From: Candidatus Saccharibacteria bacterium RIFCSPHIGHO2_12_FULL_44_22 | GTDB taxonomy: Bacteria > Patescibacteriota > Saccharimonadia > Saccharimonadales > Saccharimonadaceae | Assembly: GCA_001790515.1 (NCBI GenBank) | Contig: MGCS01000010.1 | Location: 1-64,000 of the forward strand | DNA length: 64,000 nt | Reading direction: 5' to 3' | Part shown: positions 1 through 8,635 of the stretch, in pieces | Layout of the letters: each line of letters opens with the position of its first letter | Numbering within the stretch: the first letter of the stretch is position 1 | The notes under the pieces: model-generated | Told to the model about the DNA's origin: nothing | Databases searched by the model: none | What the model saw: only the letters and a program-made list of their open reading frames with translations | Program-made: the position numbers and the translations under genes

Positions 1-1
1 A

Positions 2-1276
2 GCAGAGCGAGCAAAAGATGAAATGCGCGATATCATGAGTCGCGTGATTGGTGCTGAAATTCGCTATGCCCGTATTGGCTATTGGATGCGTCAACCGCCC
101 TACGGCTATGCGAGTGAGAAAGTAGAGACGCAGAACGGTAAGCGTTGTCTGCTAGCGCCCCACCCTACTGAAGCGGCGTTTATTCGTCAGATGTACGAGC
201 TTTGCGCTCGTGGCACTATGGATGATCACCAGATAGCCGAGGAAATGAATCGGCAGGGATTTATGACGAGGAGCCGCTATATTCGTGATGATAGCGACAA
301 AACAAAGATTATCGGTCAGCGAGGTAAGCAGCGGCTCACTGCAAAGCGGATGCGCCGGATGATTGAACGACCGATATACGCTGGTGTTATAAAAGAAAAA
401 TGGACGGAAGATAAGCCAATCATGGCGCGATTTGAAGGTCTTGTGTCGTTCGACTTATATAATCGAGCAAATAGCGGAAGGCTGACGCTTGTAAAAGATG
501 ATAGCGGAACCGTTCATCTTCATAAGGAGAAGCCACTCGAGCATCTTGTAAACAAAGGGGTTCGTAATCCAGACTTTCCTTATAAGAAGGCAGTTGCTTG
601 TTCTAAGTGTGGCAGAGCACTACTCGGGAGTTCATCACGAGGAAAATCTGGGAAATACTATCCCGGATACCACTGTAGCAATCACGGTCACTACTTCCGT
701 GTATCCGCAAAGGAATTTGAGAAAACAATTGAATCTTTTGTTCAGTCAATAAAAATCGATCCTGCTCATTTAGACGACATTCTAGGTGCTGCGCAAGCAG
801 AATGGGAAAATAGACAGCTGAAGGATAAACAACTCGCTGGCGAGCTTGAGGCGCGCCAGGAGAGCCTTCGCGTGCAAGTTCGCGCAATCGTGGACAAGAT
901 GCAAATGATTAGCTCGGAAACAGCTATTAAATACATGGAGGAGGATATCGTGAAACTAGAAGAACAAATCACACATATAGATGAAGAGAGGCGACTTGCA
1001 GTAACTCAAAATACGGTCAATACACAGGTCATTATCCAATATGTCAAATACTTTATGGAACACCTTGATCAATTACTACTCCACCTCAGTAATCCGGTCA
1101 ATAAAGCTAATTATTTTGCGGTGTTATTCGAAAAGACGCCAACCTACCAAGAAATAAAAGATGGAACACTAAAAATAGCCCAGATACCAGGGGTAAATGA
1201 GCTATTTAAAGTCGCAAATTGCGAAAATGAACTTATGGTGACCCCGCGGAGAATCGAACTCCGATTGCCAGGATGA
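2..1276 (+). CDS. Large serine recombinase, C-terminal part (5' end outside window)
   Basis: The frame is open from base 2, so the catalytic resolvase domain lies upstream of the window. The visible part has a Recombinase domain (about residues 15-150 from the first ATG at 23), a zinc-ribbon with CSKCG and a later Cys/His group (about 192-225), and a coiled-coil arm (about 235-330), the order known for large serine integrases. The last 13 codons (MVTPRRIELRLPG) are the complement of the 3' half of the tRNA-Glu gene. The element therefore reads into its own attachment site, and this is the junction-proximal integrase of an integrated element extending to the left. The family is clear; whether it is active cannot be judged. 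Confidence 0.85.
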   Translation, partial: AERAKDEMRDIMSRVIGAEIRYARIGYWMRQPPYGYASEKVETQNGKRCLLAPHPTEAAFIRQMYELCARGTMDDHQIAEEMNRQGFMTRSRYIRDDSDKTKIIGQRGKQRLTAKRMRRMIERPIYAGVIKEKWTEDKPIMARFEGLVSFDLYNRANSGRLTLVKDDSGTVHLHKEKPLEHLVNKGVRNPDFPYKKAVACSKCGRALLGSSSRGKSGKYYPGYHCSNHGHYFRVSAKEFEKTIESFVQSIKIDPAHLDDILGAAQAEWENRQLKDKQLAGELEARQESLRVQVRAIVDKMQMISSETAIKYMEEDIVKLEEQITHIDEERRLAVTQNTVNTQVIIQYVKYFMEHLDQLLLHLSNPVNKANYFAVLFEKTPTYQEIKDGTLKIAQIPGVNELFKVANCENELMVTPRRIELRLPG

Positions 1277-1310
1277 GAACCTGGTGTCCTAACCGTTAGA
1301 CGACGGGACC
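1236..1310 (-). tRNA. tRNA-Glu (anticodon CTC), CCA encoded
   Basis: Reading the minus strand from 1310, acceptor GGTCCCG pairs with CGGGGTC. The anticodon arm CCAGG/CCTGG encloses loop TTCTCAT, giving CTC. The T loop is TTCGATT, the discriminator is A and CCA is encoded. Two acceptor pairs are G-U wobbles, which would fit a 3' half contributed by the integrated element. The recombinase gene ends inside it on the opposite strand. Confidence 0.9.
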
Positions 1311-1353
1311 AATAATCGTACTGCCCTACTTTAACAGAGACGAATTTGTTTGT

Positions 1354-1728
1354 CTAGCTGAGTGATTCTATTAATGCAATCAAACGTCGTGGAGTGATTT
1401 CTGCCTTGATCAGGTATGCATCGGCACGATGTTCCATCGCCATGCGCGATTCGTCGTCTTGTTCGAAGTTTGTCAGGACGATTACTTTCGTGTCCGGAAT
1501 CAGGTCTTCGCCGCCACCGCGCAGTGAATCAAGAATTTCGTTGCCGCGTCGTTCTGGCAGCATGACATCGAGTAGTATCAGGTCGTAGTGTTTATTACGC
1601 GCCGCGATAAGCCCATCGTTTCCGCCCACCATCCAATCTATTTCATATCCAGCCTTTTTGAGGCTACGAACATACATCTCGCCGATGAATCGATCGTCCT
1701 CTATGCATAATATTGTTTTGATAGCCAT
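1354..1728 (-). CDS. CheY-like response regulator, receiver domain only
   Basis: A 124-residue single receiver domain. The acidic pocket is E10-D11-D12, the phospho-acceptor is D54 in LLDVMLP, T86 follows in VLTN and K108 lies in LIKAE, so every residue needed for phosphotransfer is present. There is no output domain, so it must act through protein partners or as a phosphate relay. It starts 5 nt after the histidine kinase ends and is surely its cognate regulator. The ATG at 1728 follows a purine-rich GGGATAAT that may serve as a weak ribosome site. Confidence 0.9.
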   Translation of the reverse strand: MAIKTILCIEDDRFIGEMYVRSLKKAGYEIDWMVGGNDGLIAARNKHYDLILLDVMLPERRGNEILDSLRGGGEDLIPDTKVIVLTNFEQDDESRMAMEHRADAYLIKAEITPRRLIALIESLS

Positions 1729-1733
1729 GTTTA

Positions 1734-3263
1734 TTATCCCCTATACAATGAATGATTTCTGATCCAGCCACTACCGTGTTCGATCAGGAGCTTGTTACTA
1801 TTATCTCCTGCTTTGATCTTGTCTGCAACAGTATCGTAGATTGGTAGCGTGAACGTAAAGGTGGAACCTTCGGCTTCGGTGCTACGAACTTCGACGATAC
1901 CGCCATGCGACTCGACGATTGCCTTACTGATGTAAAGCCCGATGCCAGTCCCTGCGACTGTTTCGCGTGATCGATGCGATCGATAAAATTTATGGAATAA
2001 GTTTGGCATGACACTCGACGGCATGCCGATGCCACGATCAGCAATTGATACTTCTACAAAACCGCTGATTGTTCGAGCGCTTACTATTATCTGGCCACCC
2101 TCGTTGCTGTATTTGATCGCGTTGTCGATAAGGTTGCTTAGTACCTCCCCAATACTATTGCGGTCTGCGGCAACAGTTGGCAATGAATCGGGCACATCGA
2201 TAGTCAAAATGCGGTTCTGGGATATTGCACGGAGTTGCATGTCGTCCTTGATGATATCGTAAATACCAAGAATTGTTTCTTCGCTGATATGAATCTTGAA
2301 GTGACGTCGATCATATCGTGATGCATTAAGAATATTATTGACATAACTAGATAGACGATTAGACGAGACGATGAGACGTTGGAGCAATTCTGCTTGGTCA
2401 TTTTGCAGCACGGGACTTAACTCGTCTTCAAGTACGTCTAGGTAGCCTCGAATGACAGTAATTGGTCCTCGTAATTCATGAGCCGCAAAAGAAATAAAGT
2501 CGAGATCGTCTTCTTCTGGTGCGTATGTTTCTGTTCGGTCAAACAATGTTAAGATCGTTTCCGCCGGACTACCTTTTTGATACGATGCAACGACGTCATA
2601 GATTCGTCGACCTTTTTCTCCAGCGGGTTTGTCGGATAGGCGTGTCCAGATGTTTTCTGCATGAACAGATTTTTTCTCACAGGCTTTCAGCCATTTTTTG
2701 AGCGAGTCGTTTTCGGGAAACACGACATCGAGCAGTTTATCACCATTTGAATTTATTCGAATCGGTGCTTTTTTGTTGTTGTAGATGATGGTTTGGTGTG
2801 TATCGTAAATGATAATACCGCTCGATGTATGATCGAGTCCTTCATGAAGTGGACCGTCGGGGTCGAGCGCAGGCAGTTTTGGCTGGTTGTCACGTACCGC
2901 TAGTTCGTAGATTGTCTGAAGAATCTGTTTAAATCCATCCTCCTCGTAACTTTTTTTATTTGGATTTGGTGGCAATAGAGTTGTTGGTTCGCCACCGATA
3001 ATCACGACCTCCCGAACAATATCACGGAATGGCTGACCTAGTTTCCAGAACAAGAATAGTCCACCAAGGCTGTAAATAAAACTAACAATAATACACGTCG
3101 CCCAGAATGAGACAGACCAGAGTGGCATCAGGCGGCTAAGAGACAAGATGAGTGTTGTCGTGACGCCGATTAGTATCATTGTGATAATAATCGCCATGAA
3201 CGAGCGCCGCTGAAACCTGGCCAGATAGTCGCGCATTAATACTGGCTTTGTTTCTACTGCCAT
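1734..3263 (-). CDS. Membrane sensor histidine kinase
   Basis: Two N-terminal membrane helices (about residues 23-43 and 49-73) are followed by a PAS-like region (about 145-245). The HisKA H-box is SFAAHELRGP with phosphorylated H262, followed by an HATPase domain with N-box NLIDNAIKYS, G1 DRGIGM and G2 GTGIGL. The ATG at 3263 is preferred over one at 3302. It follows a G-rich stretch (GGGGGCGG) and overlaps the upstream DUF3048 gene by only 10 nt, as expected for coupled genes. The longer form would add 13 residues with no visible domain. It forms an operon with the single-domain regulator downstream. Confidence 0.9.
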   Translation of the reverse strand: MAVETKPVLMRDYLARFQRRSFMAIIITMILIGVTTTLILSLSRLMPLWSVSFWATCIIVSFIYSLGGLFLFWKLGQPFRDIVREVVIIGGEPTTLLPPNPNKKSYEEDGFKQILQTIYELAVRDNQPKLPALDPDGPLHEGLDHTSSGIIIYDTHQTIIYNNKKAPIRINSNGDKLLDVVFPENDSLKKWLKACEKKSVHAENIWTRLSDKPAGEKGRRIYDVVASYQKGSPAETILTLFDRTETYAPEEDDLDFISFAAHELRGPITVIRGYLDVLEDELSPVLQNDQAELLQRLIVSSNRLSSYVNNILNASRYDRRHFKIHISEETILGIYDIIKDDMQLRAISQNRILTIDVPDSLPTVAADRNSIGEVLSNLIDNAIKYSNEGGQIIVSARTISGFVEVSIADRGIGMPSSVMPNLFHKFYRSHRSRETVAGTGIGLYISKAIVESHGGIVEVRSTEAEGSTFTFTLPIYDTVADKIKAGDNSNKLLIEHGSGWIRNHSLYRG

Positions 3264-4345
3264 GTCACCGCCCCCGTTCCGTTCGGAATTGCAGTAATCC
3301 ATGTCTGGCCTCTGTTTAGCTCGAGCACTTTGCCCGCAGCATCAACAAAGGAAATTTGTGTACCACGGTCGGGTTTGCGCCAGACACCTTCGGTGACGAT
3401 ACCATCCTGAAAGATCGTCGCTTTACCTTCGCCTGTCGTTGTGATCTGTTCGCGGTAGCCGTCTTCCATCACTTTCGTCATAGCAACGTTCATTACTACA
3501 ACGGTTGTTGGCGTAATCTGACCAGCTTCACGATCAGTATGTGGTGCATTTGCCTGCGAACGTAGATATGTATTGGACGTAGCGTCATACGTATACGCCG
3601 AATTATACGATGGACCGCTGATCTTGACGGCGATCGATGTTGCATTTGGGGTGGCCGAAGGCGCCGCATCTTTACGCGCAAATCCCGCAACGGCTGATTG
3701 AGTGTATCCCTTGGCTGCGTTTAGTGCATCAAGTCGTTCAAAGTTGGTGTAGACGTTGTGTGGCGCGTAGCGGTCAGTTGCTCTCCAGTATGTCCCTGCA
3801 TTGAAGAATTGGTCAATATCCCGGTAGTTGCCATTGCGTACTTCGTCGAGAGCGAATTTACTGCCACCAATATGTGCCACGCTCGCTTGGAACGGAGCAA
3901 GCCAATCGACATAATACAAGCGAACGCTTCGAACTGGGCCAACGAGTTGTGGTTTTTCCTGTTGGTACACCGCCAAGAATCGAGTGATGCCACCTTCGGC
4001 AACTGCCTCAAACACTACGCCGGCAGCTTTTAATCCAGATTGTGGACGTGCATCGGGGCTGTTTTCTATCATGATCGCCGTCGCTGCTTGTGTGGTCGCA
4101 GCCTGATCGGCGACCTCTATGCCCGTCAGCGCCGAGTAGAATTTAACAGGCGCTGGGGCTGGCTGTTGTTTTACGACGGTGTTCGATTGGATTGCTTTTT
4201 CTGGCGATTTGTAGAATAGAATCGCACCAACCAACAGGCTAATGAGCAATATAAATATAGCAGCAATTGCGTATGTCGCAGTATGGTGGTGATGGAACCA
4301 CGTTTCTACTTTTTCTAACCATTTTGGTGTTTGTAGTTTGCGCAT
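3254..4345 (-). CDS. DUF3048 domain-containing membrane-anchored protein (YerB-like)
   Basis: 363 residues with one membrane anchor at about 23-45, then a proline/alanine linker and the DUF3048 fold. Family hallmarks are visible: ENSPDARPQSGL, a GITRFLAVY block and the VGPVRSVRLYY block. YerB-like proteins sit on the outer face of the membrane in Gram-positive bacteria and their biochemical role is unsettled. It is the first gene of a minus-strand operon with the histidine kinase and regulator, suggesting an envelope-related input. A TACAAT -10-like box lies about 12 nt upstream of the ATG. Confidence 0.8.
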   Translation of the reverse strand: MRKLQTPKWLEKVETWFHHHHTATYAIAAIFILLISLLVGAILFYKSPEKAIQSNTVVKQQPAPAPVKFYSALTGIEVADQAATTQAATAIMIENSPDARPQSGLKAAGVVFEAVAEGGITRFLAVYQQEKPQLVGPVRSVRLYYVDWLAPFQASVAHIGGSKFALDEVRNGNYRDIDQFFNAGTYWRATDRYAPHNVYTNFERLDALNAAKGYTQSAVAGFARKDAAPSATPNATSIAVKISGPSYNSAYTYDATSNTYLRSQANAPHTDREAGQITPTTVVVMNVAMTKVMEDGYREQITTTGEGKATIFQDGIVTEGVWRKPDRGTQISFVDAAGKVLELNRGQTWITAIPNGTGAVTWQ

Positions 4346-4390
4346 AGCTTAAGCATTATTGTATCAGAAAACAGGCTAAAATGAGAAAAA

Positions 4391-5821
4391 CTATGCGGCG
4401 TCAATGGCTGTTTGTAGACGAGTGAGCGTTTCGCCGCGACCAATAGTCGCAAGTGTATCATTGAGCGCGGGACTAAAGGGTGCCCAGGATACTGCAAGCC
4501 GAATAAGGCTAAAGAGGATGCCTGGTTTTTGCCCAGTTGTGATCAGTAGCTGATTGAGTGCTGATTGAATGTTATCTGTAGTAAAATCTTTTACCTGCTC
4601 GATTGCTTTCATTGTTTGCGATAACAACTCGCTCTGTTCTTGTCTATTCAATTTTCGTAGTTGCTTGTTGTCATCGGCCATCAGCCAATTTGGCACTGGA
4701 GACTGAAAGAAATAATCGGTAATGATCGGAAGGTCTTTGAGAGTTTTGAGGCGATCTTGCACCAGAGCAAGTACCTGTTTTTTGTAGATTTCGTCGGCAT
4801 CTTTTGCACTTGCTGGCCAAAAATCTGTGACACGAACATAAAGGTCATCAAGCGACAAAAGGCGGATGTGTTGACCATTCAGCCAGAGTAATCGTTGTTC
4901 ATCAAAGCGAGCTGGTGATCGCTGAACACGATCCAGGCTAAATTTCTCTATCATTTCATGGACGGTAAATACCTCTTGTTCAGTGCCATCGTTCCATCCC
5001 AGTGTCGCCAGAAAATTCATCATTGCCTCGGGCAAGAATCCCTCACTGCCATATTCCAGAATATCTTTTGCTCCGTCGCGCTTTCCGAGTTTCTTTTTGC
5101 CGTCGATCGCCATCACATACGGAAGTGTCCCCAGTATCGGTCGTTGGATTTGCAGTGCTTCATACAGGTTTAAAAACTTAGGAGTACTACTAATGAATTC
5201 TTGACTACGGAGAACATGTGTAATTTCCATCAGCATATCGTCAATGATGTGGCAGAAATTATATGTTGGAAAGCCATCCGATTTTATTAGTATGAAGTCA
5301 TCGATTGCGTCGGCTCCAGTCGATAAATCTCCCATGACGGCATCTGTCCATGTGTATGGCTTTGGATCTGATTTGAATCGCAGCGGCTGACTGCCGTCCC
5401 ACTCTGGTGGGTTTTCAGGACGATGACGACGATACAAAAAGGGCTGCTTGTTCATCTTTGCTTGCACACGAAATGCTTCCAGTTCGTCTTTCGAGTAAGG
5501 ATCAGCATACGCCCTGCCTTGGTCGATAAGCTTTTGCGCCCATTCTTTATATATCGCAAGCCGTTTGGACTGCAAGTATGGTCCAAATGTGCCGCCCTTA
5601 TCAATACCCTCCTGCCAATCAATACCAAGCCATCTGAGGCTGTTTTCGATTTGCGTAATACTTCCCTCAACCTCACGAACTTTGTCAGTGTCTTCGATGC
5701 GTAAAATAAACGTGCCTGAAGACTGCTGTGCGATAAACCAGGCAAAAAGTGCGGTACGGACACCGCCAACATGCATAAAACCAGTAGGGCTAGGAGCGAA
5801 TCGAGTGCGAATTGTCGTCAT
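4391..5821 (-). CDS. gltX: Glutamate--tRNA ligase
   Basis: 476 residues, the usual size for a bacterial GluRS. The class I HIGH signature is HVGG (residues 17-20) after APSPTG, RIEDTD is intact near residue 42, and the KMSKS-type loop is KKLGKRDG near residue 247. A C-terminal alpha-helical anticodon-binding domain follows. The enzyme charges tRNA-Glu with glutamate. A tRNA-Glu gene lies 3 kb away, which may be coincidence. The ATG has a TAAAAT box 8 nt upstream and no Shine-Dalgarno. Confidence 0.95.
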   Translation of the reverse strand: MTTIRTRFAPSPTGFMHVGGVRTALFAWFIAQQSSGTFILRIEDTDKVREVEGSITQIENSLRWLGIDWQEGIDKGGTFGPYLQSKRLAIYKEWAQKLIDQGRAYADPYSKDELEAFRVQAKMNKQPFLYRRHRPENPPEWDGSQPLRFKSDPKPYTWTDAVMGDLSTGADAIDDFILIKSDGFPTYNFCHIIDDMLMEITHVLRSQEFISSTPKFLNLYEALQIQRPILGTLPYVMAIDGKKKLGKRDGAKDILEYGSEGFLPEAMMNFLATLGWNDGTEQEVFTVHEMIEKFSLDRVQRSPARFDEQRLLWLNGQHIRLLSLDDLYVRVTDFWPASAKDADEIYKKQVLALVQDRLKTLKDLPIITDYFFQSPVPNWLMADDNKQLRKLNRQEQSELLSQTMKAIEQVKDFTTDNIQSALNQLLITTGQKPGILFSLIRLAVSWAPFSPALNDTLATIGRGETLTRLQTAIDAA

Positions 5822-5861
5822 ATTCTTTTATTTTAACAGATTAGAAGGTATGTAAGAAGTG

Positions 5862-7457
5862 TTACGGTTTTTGATAGAGAGACGCATATGCTGCTGGACG
5901 ACCGGTCTTAGAATCGTTTATGACAATGTACTTCGTTTTTATCCAGCCAGGTTGAGGTGGCGTTGTCGCACTTGATATGTCTTCAGATAATAGCCAGATT
6001 GCAGTATGTTTTTGAGCGAATGCCTGTATATCTTTGATCCCTCGTTTGTCAGGATGGTCGTATAGTACATGGGTTGACCCGACGTCACTGAGGCTTTCGC
6101 TAAATGTGTAGTAAACAGGAAAGCGAGTTGTCTCGTACTGTGATGCAGTGAAATACGTATATGGTGATCGAGAGATGATTGGCGCCTGTATATCGCTGTT
6201 ATGTATCTTTGTGATTGTCTGGGAAACCATGTTTTTTACTCCAGTATCAAGACTCCGATTGCCAGCCTGAAAGACATTTACAACGGCGATGCACATCACA
6301 ATGATCGCGATAGTGTAGAGGCCACTTTTTTTCACTGTGTTATGATGCTGGAACCGGACGAGCGCAAACGAAATACCCATCACGATTGTCATGAAGAATA
6401 CTCCGTTGAGTACATATCGGTAGACGAATGATGAACGGAACGGAGGCAGTGACAGGAGGAGTAGTCCTACGATTGGTATCATAGCGCATAGCAAGAACAG
6501 CCTGTAGATTCGTCGCTGTGGCCTGTTGAGGCGTCGATACGTCCAAATGCACACATAGACTATAGCTGCTGTGTATAGACAAATAAGCGGTGCAACCCAG
6601 TTTGTCGCTTTGGACGCATCAAGATAAACGAGTGATGTTGTGATCGTTGATGTAATGGTAGTAATCGAAACAGGGAGAATCCAAAAGCCAGTTGCTTGTA
6701 CTTCGGTAAAACGCACTATGAGCCATGGCAGCCATGGAATATAGAGGATGATTGCCAGTCCGACGGCAAAGACCCACCGCTTCAGGTGTGATGTATATTC
6801 TTTCTTTTCTTTTGTCGAAGACGTGCTGTGTCGTTCACTGAGTATCCATAGCAAATGAGCGATCCAAATAAATGCCGTAAAGTAATTCGTCCACATTCCT
6901 GCCGATACGAGAACGCCATAGCTTGCCCAAAGCATTCGCCGTCGCATAGTCGATTGGTGGGAGTGAGAGAGTAATCGTACGAGAATGTAGGTCGCACCGA
7001 CAACGATCGCTATTGCCATCGTATACATGCGCATCGCTTCACTGTAGCGAATAAAAAGCGGTGACATTGTTATGAAAAGTAGTGTGCTATAGCTAGCCAT
7101 CCGCCCAAACCACTCTTTTACTAATATGAATGTCAGTATGATCGCGATCCATGCCCATATAATACTAAAAAATCGCAGCCAAAAGACATCGATTCCAACG
7201 ATAGACTGCCAGTAATGAAGGGTTATGTAATAGAGTGGCGGATGGACATCGAGTGCTGTGTAATACGCAATTTCAAATGGTGAAAACCGTGCGAGGTATG
7301 ATGTAAATCCCTCGTCAAAATACGAACTCTCATGGGCTAGTGCGAATGTTGCAATGACGGCAAAGATCGTGCAAGCAGTGACGATTGCAAGCGTATCGTA
7401 TGCGAATGTATGCCGAGGATTGGCTCGACCAAAGCGAGCAAAGAATTTCATGGACAT
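5862..7457 (-). CDS. GT-C/GT39-like membrane glycosyltransferase
   Basis: A 531-residue polytopic membrane protein with about ten hydrophobic helices. The first extracytoplasmic loop carries the acidic motif FDEGFTSY and then HPPLYY, the pattern of the ArnT/PMT-type (GT39/GT83) lipid-linked sugar transferases, where the acidic residues act in catalysis. It probably moves a sugar from a polyprenyl-phosphate carrier onto an envelope acceptor. Substrate and acceptor are unknown. The start sits 5 nt after a TATGAT box, consistent with a leaderless message. Confidence 0.75.
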   Translation of the reverse strand: MSMKFFARFGRANPRHTFAYDTLAIVTACTIFAVIATFALAHESSYFDEGFTSYLARFSPFEIAYYTALDVHPPLYYITLHYWQSIVGIDVFWLRFFSIIWAWIAIILTFILVKEWFGRMASYSTLLFITMSPLFIRYSEAMRMYTMAIAIVVGATYILVRLLSHSHQSTMRRRMLWASYGVLVSAGMWTNYFTAFIWIAHLLWILSERHSTSSTKEKKEYTSHLKRWVFAVGLAIILYIPWLPWLIVRFTEVQATGFWILPVSITTITSTITTSLVYLDASKATNWVAPLICLYTAAIVYVCIWTYRRLNRPQRRIYRLFLLCAMIPIVGLLLLSLPPFRSSFVYRYVLNGVFFMTIVMGISFALVRFQHHNTVKKSGLYTIAIIVMCIAVVNVFQAGNRSLDTGVKNMVSQTITKIHNSDIQAPIISRSPYTYFTASQYETTRFPVYYTFSESLSDVGSTHVLYDHPDKRGIKDIQAFAQKHTAIWLLSEDISSATTPPQPGWIKTKYIVINDSKTGRPAAYASLYQKP

Positions 7458-7475
7458 AGTGTATCATAAATACCG

Positions 7476-8528
7476 TTAGATCAGGCTGGTTGCGATGCGT
7501 CGAATTTGTTCGCTAGAAAGCGGTGCATTGCCTTCGATGGTATAAAGAACGCCACCATTTACCCATGCTGCGTTATTGTCGTACGTGTAGATAGTCAAGC
7601 CGCGTTCAGTGTATGGAATGTAGCTGACGCCTGCACGTGGACTGACGTAGTTATCAAGTACAGCTGACGAATCCCAGCTGCTCTTTGTTTGGTTGATAGT
7701 AAAGTTTTGTGGTCCACCATTAGCGGCAAATTTCATACTTACTTGCCCTTTGCTATAACCGACAACGCCATTCAGGCTATAGCCATCTGGCTGGTAGCTT
7801 GGATACGTTGCGTTGACGCCTGCCTGTGCGGCTGCAACACGCACCGAAAGGCTTGGCATATTAAGATAGGTAAAATAGCCACCAAGCATGACAAGTGCGA
7901 TTGAGGCGGTAACGATGCTAAATGTTCGTGGGTGACGTTTTAGAAATTGTTTCTTTACCGGTTTGTGCTTAGTTGTGTTTGCGACTGCTGTAGCGAGCGC
8001 GGTTTCTTTGATTGTATGTGCTGTCGGATGAACCGTTGCCGCCTTTGCTGCGTGTTGCTGCTGTGGCACTCGTGGTGACGGTGCGACCGGCAGAGGAATG
8101 TTCGCCTTCGCTTTACTAATTGCGTGTGCTTTTGTGACGTGCGGATGAACGGCTGGGCCGATATCCATTGACCGTTGTCGTGTCGTCTGTTGAGTGGCGA
8201 CGGGATGTGGAGCGAATTTTGTTATCCGACTATCGGTCGATTGGATTGATGGACGATGTGCTGAAGGTGTCGTGCGGGGAATGATTTTGTGAACAGAATT
8301 GTTTTTTACGATAATCTTGTGTTCTGGTCGTTTGATTGTTCGGCGATTAAGAGTGCTTGAACGCTGTGTCGTACTGTGAATCTGTTTGGCGGTAACGGAT
8401 GGATGTGCGTGCTTTGATGGGGCGTGCGACGGCTGTGGCGTGACTGCAATACCAGGGCTATCTACCATTAAACCTGAATGAGCGTCGTAATGACGACCGT
8501 TAATGGTGATAGTTTTTGCTTCGCTCAT
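7476..8528 (-). CDS. DUF4367-type protein with a long His/Pro/Thr-rich cytoplasmic tail
   Basis: 350 residues. Residues 1-195 are low-complexity, basic and rich in His, Thr, Pro and Gln. One membrane helix (about 203-223) leads to a C-terminal extracytoplasmic domain (about 235-350) that ends in a YTIEGNAPLSSEQIRRIA block typical of DUF4367. DUF4367 domains occur in envelope and anti-sigma-like proteins, but no function can be assigned here. It is divergent from the PEGA protein and shares a 107-bp spacer with it. Confidence 0.65.
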   Translation of the reverse strand: MSEAKTITINGRHYDAHSGLMVDSPGIAVTPQPSHAPSKHAHPSVTAKQIHSTTQRSSTLNRRTIKRPEHKIIVKNNSVHKIIPRTTPSAHRPSIQSTDSRITKFAPHPVATQQTTRQRSMDIGPAVHPHVTKAHAISKAKANIPLPVAPSPRVPQQQHAAKAATVHPTAHTIKETALATAVANTTKHKPVKKQFLKRHPRTFSIVTASIALVMLGGYFTYLNMPSLSVRVAAAQAGVNATYPSYQPDGYSLNGVVGYSKGQVSMKFAANGGPQNFTINQTKSSWDSSAVLDNYVSPRAGVSYIPYTERGLTIYTYDNNAAWVNGGVLYTIEGNAPLSSEQIRRIATSLI

Positions 8529-8622
8529 CCCTCGTACCCCTCGTCGCTTATGGTTTTTTGCTGTTACTCATTATCTTAGGCAGAATTGAGTGATTTTGCA
8601 AGTACATTCTATGAACGTAGGT

Positions 8623-8628
8623 TATAAT
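8623..8628 (+). promoter_or_regulatory. -10 box (TATAAT) of a leaderless gene
   Basis: A perfect TATAAT ends 7 nt before the ATG at 8636. Transcription would start on or beside the start codon. No Shine-Dalgarno could fit in between. Confidence 0.7.
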
Positions 8629-8635
8629 ATGTACT

